From: Lepidurus packardi
Lineage: Eukaryota > Arthropoda > Branchiopoda > Notostraca > Triopsidae
Reading direction: 5' to 3'
Assembly: GCA_023053545.1 (NCBI GenBank)
Contig: JAKZAN010000002.1
Location: 6,568,790 to 6,632,789, forward strand
Length of the DNA: 64,000 bases
The notes under the pieces are model-generated. The model saw only the letters and a program-made list of their open reading frames with translations. It made no database searches and was not told the DNA's origin. Positions 58,707 to 64,000 of this stretch are shown here, in pieces; the stretch's first letter is position 1; each line of letters opens with the position of its first letter. A program made the translations under genes and the position numbers.

Positions 58707-61700
58707 ATGGATTCGTCATCGAAGGTTTTAAAACAAGTATTGTGGGATTTGGGAAAGGAACATTTATTGGAAACCTTTAAATTAAATATGGTAATTACAT
58801 TTTCAATGACTTTGTGGACACCACATGTTATTGACAATCAACCGCATGCTATATTGTTTATATATTTTTAACAGATGCATATAGTAATAACTTTCTGATG
58901 CATAGACGAAGGCGTGTCAAAATAATCTGTTCTCTTGTCTTTTTGGACAGATAACCGACGAAAACGCCAAATTCATTAGCGAGGCTCAACTAAACGCTCT
59001 TGGTTTGACAGAGATTGGTTTGCAGCTTAACTTTAAGTCTTTCTTCCGGAAACATGAAGAAGGTACCTATGGCTTACCTGGACAAAGCCAGTGTACCAAC
59101 GCTGTTTCGCAGTATAATTCTCCTTCCATAGGTTTGTTATTTTCAACTTAATTTGTTTTATACATACCACTATCGTCTTTTAGTATAGGACAGTCTCATG
59201 AAAATGCGTTCCGGCGATTATCGCAAGCTGAATGTGCCACAAATAATTTGTCTCAAGTCGAGAAGGAGTGTCGTGATGCATTCAAACCATACAGCAAGCC
59301 TACAAATTTCAAAAACAAACGTCACAAAATTGATGAATCTTATTTTGACTCACCATCATCGGTAGCTAAGCTAGAGTCAAGCCGTGGTAAACGGAGCATG
59401 CCGCGTCATTTGGAAGATGACCGTATTGTTGGGTTTTTGAAATGGAATTCGCAAACAACAGCGGCCAGAAACGTCATTGTTGAAACGTCCATGCAACTGG
59501 GTGCCCACGATTCAGCAACCGTAGTGATGGAACGTATAATTTCCTTCTTGAGCCGTCGGCCAAAGGTTTATAAATATATGTATGTATATTGTATATTTAT
59601 TTATTCTTTTTCCCCTAGTTTGCCTTCGTGTCACATCATGATATCCAACTAGTCCGTGTAAAAGGGCGAGAGGTTCACGAGGTAGATGTCGAAAAGATAG
59701 ATGGGGCAACTATTTGTAGGTTTTATCCAAAAGAAAAGTCTGCCGTTTATTTTCGAGCTCGGGTAACCCGTTTCATAACAACAATAAAAATCGTAAACCT
59801 ACTATCGTTTTACAGGAATGGGAATTGGTTAAAGGAGAGAATCCAAAGCGAGCTCCCCAATCAGATTCCGACTCCGATTTTGAAATTACTGCCAGACCCT
59901 TGACGGTACACAGTCCTCGCTTCTTCAAACCTTTTACTTAATTCTGCCTTTTTTCATACCAAAACTTACCAGAAAAAGACAGTTGATCTTTCTTCTTCGG
60001 ACACGGATTCCAATGCACGTACCCAGGATGTACCCCAGTATTCTGCGCTTTCTCCAAGTAAACCATCAGTCAAAGAGTCCGAAATCGCTGATGATGGTAA
60101 AAAAAGTGAAACCCTCCCCGATTTTGTTAATTTTATGGACTCCATTGGCGGGTACTGCACTAATATTTTTTCTAAACAAAAATACTTACACAGTTACAAG
60201 TAGGATTGTTTCAAACGGAACTGGGTCGCGTGAGCTTAACCTTCCCGTCTTTGTCCCTGTAATGGATACAACGTCCGTTGGCGACAAGTACGTGAAGTAT
60301 TTCCCACCTTCTTTAAGAGGCAACTAATTTTGTTCTTTCCAGAGCTAGTAATCGGTCCCTCATAATAGATGTGTTAAATACGCTCAAGTCAAGTATGCTG
60401 CCTGGCGTTGTCCAAATTTATTCAACAAGAAGCAATGCGTTTTCGAAGTTCTGCGAAAAGTCACAATTAGATAGCAAATTGGTGATGAAACACCTCAGCG
60501 TGACCCTGGCAGGGGAATCTGGAATTGACGCTGGAGCGTTGACTAGGGAGTTCTGTCGTCTTGCGCTTATTCAAGCTTTCCAGGAGCTGTGTGAGCCCGC
60601 CCCGTTTGGATATATTTTTTCATCCAGTGCACTGGCATTGGAAGAGGAGAAGTTCGTTCATTTTGCCAAACTTATCGTTGTCGCACTTTTGAATGGCCAT
60701 CCAGGTCCCAAAAGCTTCGCTCCGGCAGTCGCTAATTGGCTTTTGCAATGCCGTAAAGCTGACGCAGAACCGTCCATTTGCGATATTCCCGGAGAAGAAC
60801 TGAGAAGCACTTTGACGAATGTAATAATAAAAAAACATGTTGCGGTTATAAAATCAATATTTGCAGGTACGTGACGCTGGCTCGAAAGAGGAATTTTTAG
60901 CATTGCTTTCCCACACTGATTTGCTATCAAAACTTGGCTGCAGACGTTTGCCATCGTTTAACGAAAAGGATTCCTTTATTAAAGCGGCTTGCAAATTCTT
61001 TGTTATTCACAGCGTGAAAGCGCCGATGGACCAGTTTTTACAAGGTAAGCTGTTAATTACAGTGCTAAGTAAAGTGGACCAATAAACGATCCGTAACTTT
61101 TCATAGGTTTGGGAGAATTAAATTTCTTGGATTCGGCCAGACAATTGCCAGATCATTTCTGGCCGTTATTTGTTGCTAAATCAGTTGACGATATAGTTGC
61201 CAAGGAACTAGTAGAATTGTTCCAAATTGAGTTTGCGGATATCGGTAATACGAAACGCCCAAAAGAAGAGGCTGTTATAGAACACCTTTTTAACACGTGG
61301 CAAGAGATTGAAGGTGAATATAGAGCTATAGTTACACTTTTATAAAAAATTTTGACCTATTAATGTTTTCCGACTTTAGAGTGTCCGCTTCAATGTCAGA
61401 TCTATTTGCCCGGCTTGACCGCTGCCGAAGATACCCAAACAAGTGAAACAGTAGCCTTAAGTCTGGGTTGCTTTCTCACATTTGCAACTGGTTCACAAGG
61501 GTTAAGCGCTGTGGGGTATGGGAGTTTTACCCCTACCATCCAATTTTACCACCCCGCGCCTGAAGAGGACAATGCTAAGTTTTATATCACTGCCCATGTA
61601 TGTGCAAATACCGTCATCATTCCTGTTACCAAAAACTATCAGAGTTATGATGAATTTAAAACAATGTTCATCACTTCAATAGCGTCCTCACCAGAATTTG

Positions 61701-61711
61701 GCAGGATTTAA
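58707..61711 (+). CDS. Transposon-borne protein with SAM-like N terminus and HECT-like E3 ligase C terminus
   Basis: About ten exons encode roughly 720 residues. ATG 58707 begins MDSSSKVLKQVLWDLGKEHL. With exon 2 (FISEAQLNALGLTEIGLQL, NFKSFF) it forms a SAM-like helical domain. A low-complexity middle part follows (SDSDSDFEIT, DLSSSDTDSNAR). The C-terminal 350 residues match a HECT domain in order: VTLAGESGIDAGALTREF, FGYIFSSSALALEEEKF, LVVALLNGHPGPKSFAPA, then LGCFLTFATGSQGL and FYITAHVCANTVIIPVTKNY. The Cys in HVCANTVIIPV lies where the ubiquitin-accepting cysteine sits, and the end SSPEFGRI matches the usual HECT C terminus. It resembles G2/M-phase-specific E3 ligase (G2E3)-like proteins often found beside such integrases. 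The join near 60150-60195 is uncertain. Confidence 0.82.
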
Positions 61712-63857
61712 GAATATTCAATTTGATCATGCTATAGGCTATGCTATAGGTTAAGTTATTAAATTAACCTAACCCAACTTTAACCCATCCAGGTAAAAAA
61801 ATAGCACACCGGTGTTTGCTGATTTCAATCTGAAGAGCAGCAGATAATAGTATTATTCAAGTGCCTTAAATTGTTTTTATACCAAATTGGTCCATTATGA
61901 TTATTGTTATCTGATTAGCATTTACTGTACTCAAGTGCCATTTATTCCAAATTGATGCGTTTTTATCGTTATCAGCAGTCCATTTGTGATCTCGTCTGTT
62001 TTGTGGCGACCCTCGTCTGATTTGAATATTACTGCATACTCAAGTGCCTTCAATAATTATACCAAATTAATTACAATTTTTTAATCGTTGCTGGCTTATT
62101 ACTACCGCGCTCTCATAAGTGCCTTCAATAATTATACTAAATTTGATCCTTCTATGCTGTTTGACTTCAATCTGTTATGATGGTGTCTGATTTCAATCTG
62201 AAGAGCAGATAATAGTATTATTCAAGTGCCTTAAATTGCTGTTATACCAAATTGATAAATTGGACGGTATTTGGTCCATTTTATGGTCCTTGATTATTAA
62301 GAAAAGAAACGGACGCATCTAACTTATCGATCGATCTTTAATTTATGTTTTATGTTTCATGCAGCATAGGTACCGGAACACTATAAAACAAGAATTAACT
62401 TTAATGAATATATGCTAATTATCTAAATATATAAAATAAATGTTCAAAATAAATACAGATAAAAAAGATGAGCTATTAACAAATCCTGTGACCGTGCCGT
62501 TTATGGATTCATTTTAGCGTATCCGCGTCTAAGGTAAATATTTTGTGCTTGTGTTAATTATTAGCTATATATGATCCTGCTGTTCTAATAAATCAATATC
62601 ATCAAGTAATTACACTACCAAATCAGGCTATAGAAATTAATCAAGCAAACGCATCACTTCGAAGAAAAGTACTACAGAATTCCAATAATAAGTTTCGAAC
62701 AGATTCGATTAATAACGTACACTCCGTGTTATTTTTCACTGTATTGGTTTTTGCATGGGATTCAATTACAAAGATGTAATAATTTGACCACACTTTTGAA
62801 TAATAAAAGGTTACGAGGGAGGGCAATAAAATTCTGCAGCAACAAAGATGAAAAAGGTGAATGAAAAATATCGAAACGAAATTGCAATGAAACAGGAATT
62901 ATTACTTTTAAAAAAACCGAATAATCTCAAGTACAGTATTTAAATACTCCATGTGAGGTTATATACCTTTATTAGTCGGATAGTCGTTGGAAGTAATTTA
63001 AATTATTCCGCGTGTTTGTGTGTTATATATTTATCTTTTCGTAGCAGTAAATTAACTGTGCGCCTATGTTCCAAATTAAATATAATTATAACGCTCAATT
63101 AGAAAGAGATTTATTACTATAATACCCTTACCACTTTTTAACCATTATTATACAGACCCTTTTGAAACAATAAATCAAACAAATGAAGTACTACGGAATG
63201 CAATTTATACATGCTATGTTTCAATGTATTTATTTTTGCACGATATAACAATCTGAAAAATACGTTTGAATAAAAGCGCTAAATATGGTACACGTTATTA
63301 TTTTGCGAGGAAAGGAACACGTATAATCTGCAACCATAATAATGCTCATATTATATCACTAACAGGTATAACCAACTTTAAAAAACATTGCACTATAATG
63401 AAAAAACCTGTATTCAAATAAATAAGAGATTGTAGACCAGAAATAAGGATATAAGTATAATATCACAATAAACTGATGAAACTATATAAATTAACAGCAG
63501 ACTATACCAATAATGAATAAACCTACTCCCATTAGAACTTATTAATTAACTCCTCAAACAAGTATAACGCTTATGAGTGCAATCTAAATACTTTATATGT
63601 ATTCGCCACAACAATATTATTATTACAGGCTTATTATTGTTACTATAGTGTGTAAAAAAAAACATTTCGCATAATATTATATCATGACATAAACAATCGG
63701 CATTCAAACAAATCATAACAAGAGGGGTTTGTTAAATGAACGTTAGAATATAGCAGAGTTTTGTTGAGGCTTTGAGCCTGTTTACTGTGGGCAATACGCA
63801 ATAATAATAATAATAATAAATCATAAATAAATAACAATAACAAATAGGCGTGGTTTG
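61712..63857 (+). other. AT-rich non-coding 3' part of the transposon
   Basis: About 2.1 kb lies between the HECT-like stop and the right inverted repeat. It contains dispersed repeats (see 61836-62260), an ATT/AAT microsatellite at about 63801-63820, and no recognisable coding sequence. It may hold the transcription end and cis-acting DNA needed for transposition. Confidence 0.6.
61836..62260 (+). repeat. Subterminal direct repeats
   Basis: A unit of the form caagtgcctt(a/c)aa followed by tatac(c/t)aaatt occurs at about 61859, 62043, 62116 and 62224, with a shorter variant at about 61934. Two of them are part of a longer near-identical block of about 65 bp starting tttcaatctgaagagcag (61826 and 62189). 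Confidence 0.8.
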
Positions 63858-64000
63858 GAAGCGAGCCTGGCCCGGGCCAGGCGATAAAATCAGTGAGTTG
63901 ATAGCACTTGAAAACACAGTCGTTTCGCATTTCGCGTTTGGTTTGTATGTCTGTACGCGTTTTCAGAGAAAGTTTGATACAACTTGTTCGAAGTTGATAC
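63858..64000 (-). repeat. Right terminal inverted repeat (truncated by the window edge)
   Basis: This is the inverted counterpart of 56431-56541. It includes the second 18-bp GC palindrome (63865-63882) and ends in tttgatacaacttgttcgaa and beyond at the window border. The outermost repeats seen on the left are expected just past position 64000. Confidence 0.85.

Larger units (their letters stand above)
56285..64000 (+). mobile_element. DNA transposon with integrase-like transposase and HECT-like gene (IS3EU-like), right end outside the window
   Basis: An element of at least 7.7 kb is bounded by long inverted repeats: 56431-56541 on the left pairs with 63858-64000 on the right. Both ends are rich in TATCAA words and both carry an 18-bp GC palindrome. 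The exact left end lies between about 56213 and 56300. The right terminus and the target-site duplication are beyond the window. Inside, two genes are on the plus strand: a DDE integrase-like transposase (56895-58624) and a HECT-like protein (58707-61711). About 2 kb of AT-rich DNA follows. Both genes look intact. I place it near the IS3EU group of eukaryotic DNA transposons because the transposase is IS3/integrase-like and no capsid, polymerase or reverse transcriptase is present. That family name is from memory. Confidence 0.8.

Noticed and set aside
56285-64000. A Polinton or LTR-type element as source of the integrase
   Set aside because: No capsid, DNA polymerase, protease or reverse transcriptase is seen. 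The gene pair and inverted-repeat structure fit a plain DNA transposon.

Overview
The window looks like nuclear DNA of an arthropod, most likely a crustacean. The genes carry many small GT-AG introns (about 45-100 bp, with a few of 0.5-3.4 kb). There is an intronless insect/crustacean-type gustatory receptor with a TYIIVLLQ tail motif, a Flamingo/CELSR cadherin with the full nine-repeat architecture, and animal-type HDAC6, cystinosin, IWS1 and SLC25 carriers. I cannot name the species; a branchiopod such as Daphnia is a guess from gene style. No rRNA, tRNA, CRISPR or bacterial-type feature was seen. Coding exons were joined by reading splice sites by eye, so most exon borders are good but a few are uncertain.

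Layout. 1-7270 (minus): two tandem HDAC6 genes. The left one runs off the window edge. The right one is complete, with a catalytically degenerate first deacetylase domain, an intact second domain and a C-terminal ubiquitin-binding zinc finger. 7925-10230 (plus): cystinosin, divergent from HDAC6. 11432-14460 (plus): a RERG/RASL-like small GTPase with a 2 kb intron. 16352-17680 (plus): a gustatory receptor. 18827-20063 (plus): the mitochondrial 2-oxoglutarate/malate carrier, convergent with a pyrimidine-nucleotide carrier (SLC25A33/36 type) at 20385-24146 (minus). 26923-27884 (plus): a small secreted six-cysteine peptide with a clear TATA box. 28471-31091 (minus): the transcription elongation factor IWS1 with an RS-rich N terminus. 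32024-50657 (minus): an 18.6 kb starry night/Flamingo (CELSR) adhesion GPCR.

50.7-64 kb is repeat-rich. It starts with locally duplicated segments and a 51-bp copy of a cadherin exon. Next come two related spliced genes of a cysteine-cluster family that resembles the N-terminal part of KDZ-type transposase proteins. Last is a DNA transposon of about 7.7 kb or more whose left end lies near 56.3 kb and whose right terminal inverted repeat is cut by the window edge. It carries a DDE integrase-like transposase and a second gene with a SAM-like N terminus and a HECT ubiquitin-ligase-like C terminus.

The best candidates for something new are the HDAC6 pair whose first catalytic domain is dead in both copies, the integrase-plus-HECT transposon with its GC-rich palindromes and subterminal TATCAA repeats, and the neighbouring cysteine-cluster gene family with its shared 5' ends and palindromic borders.
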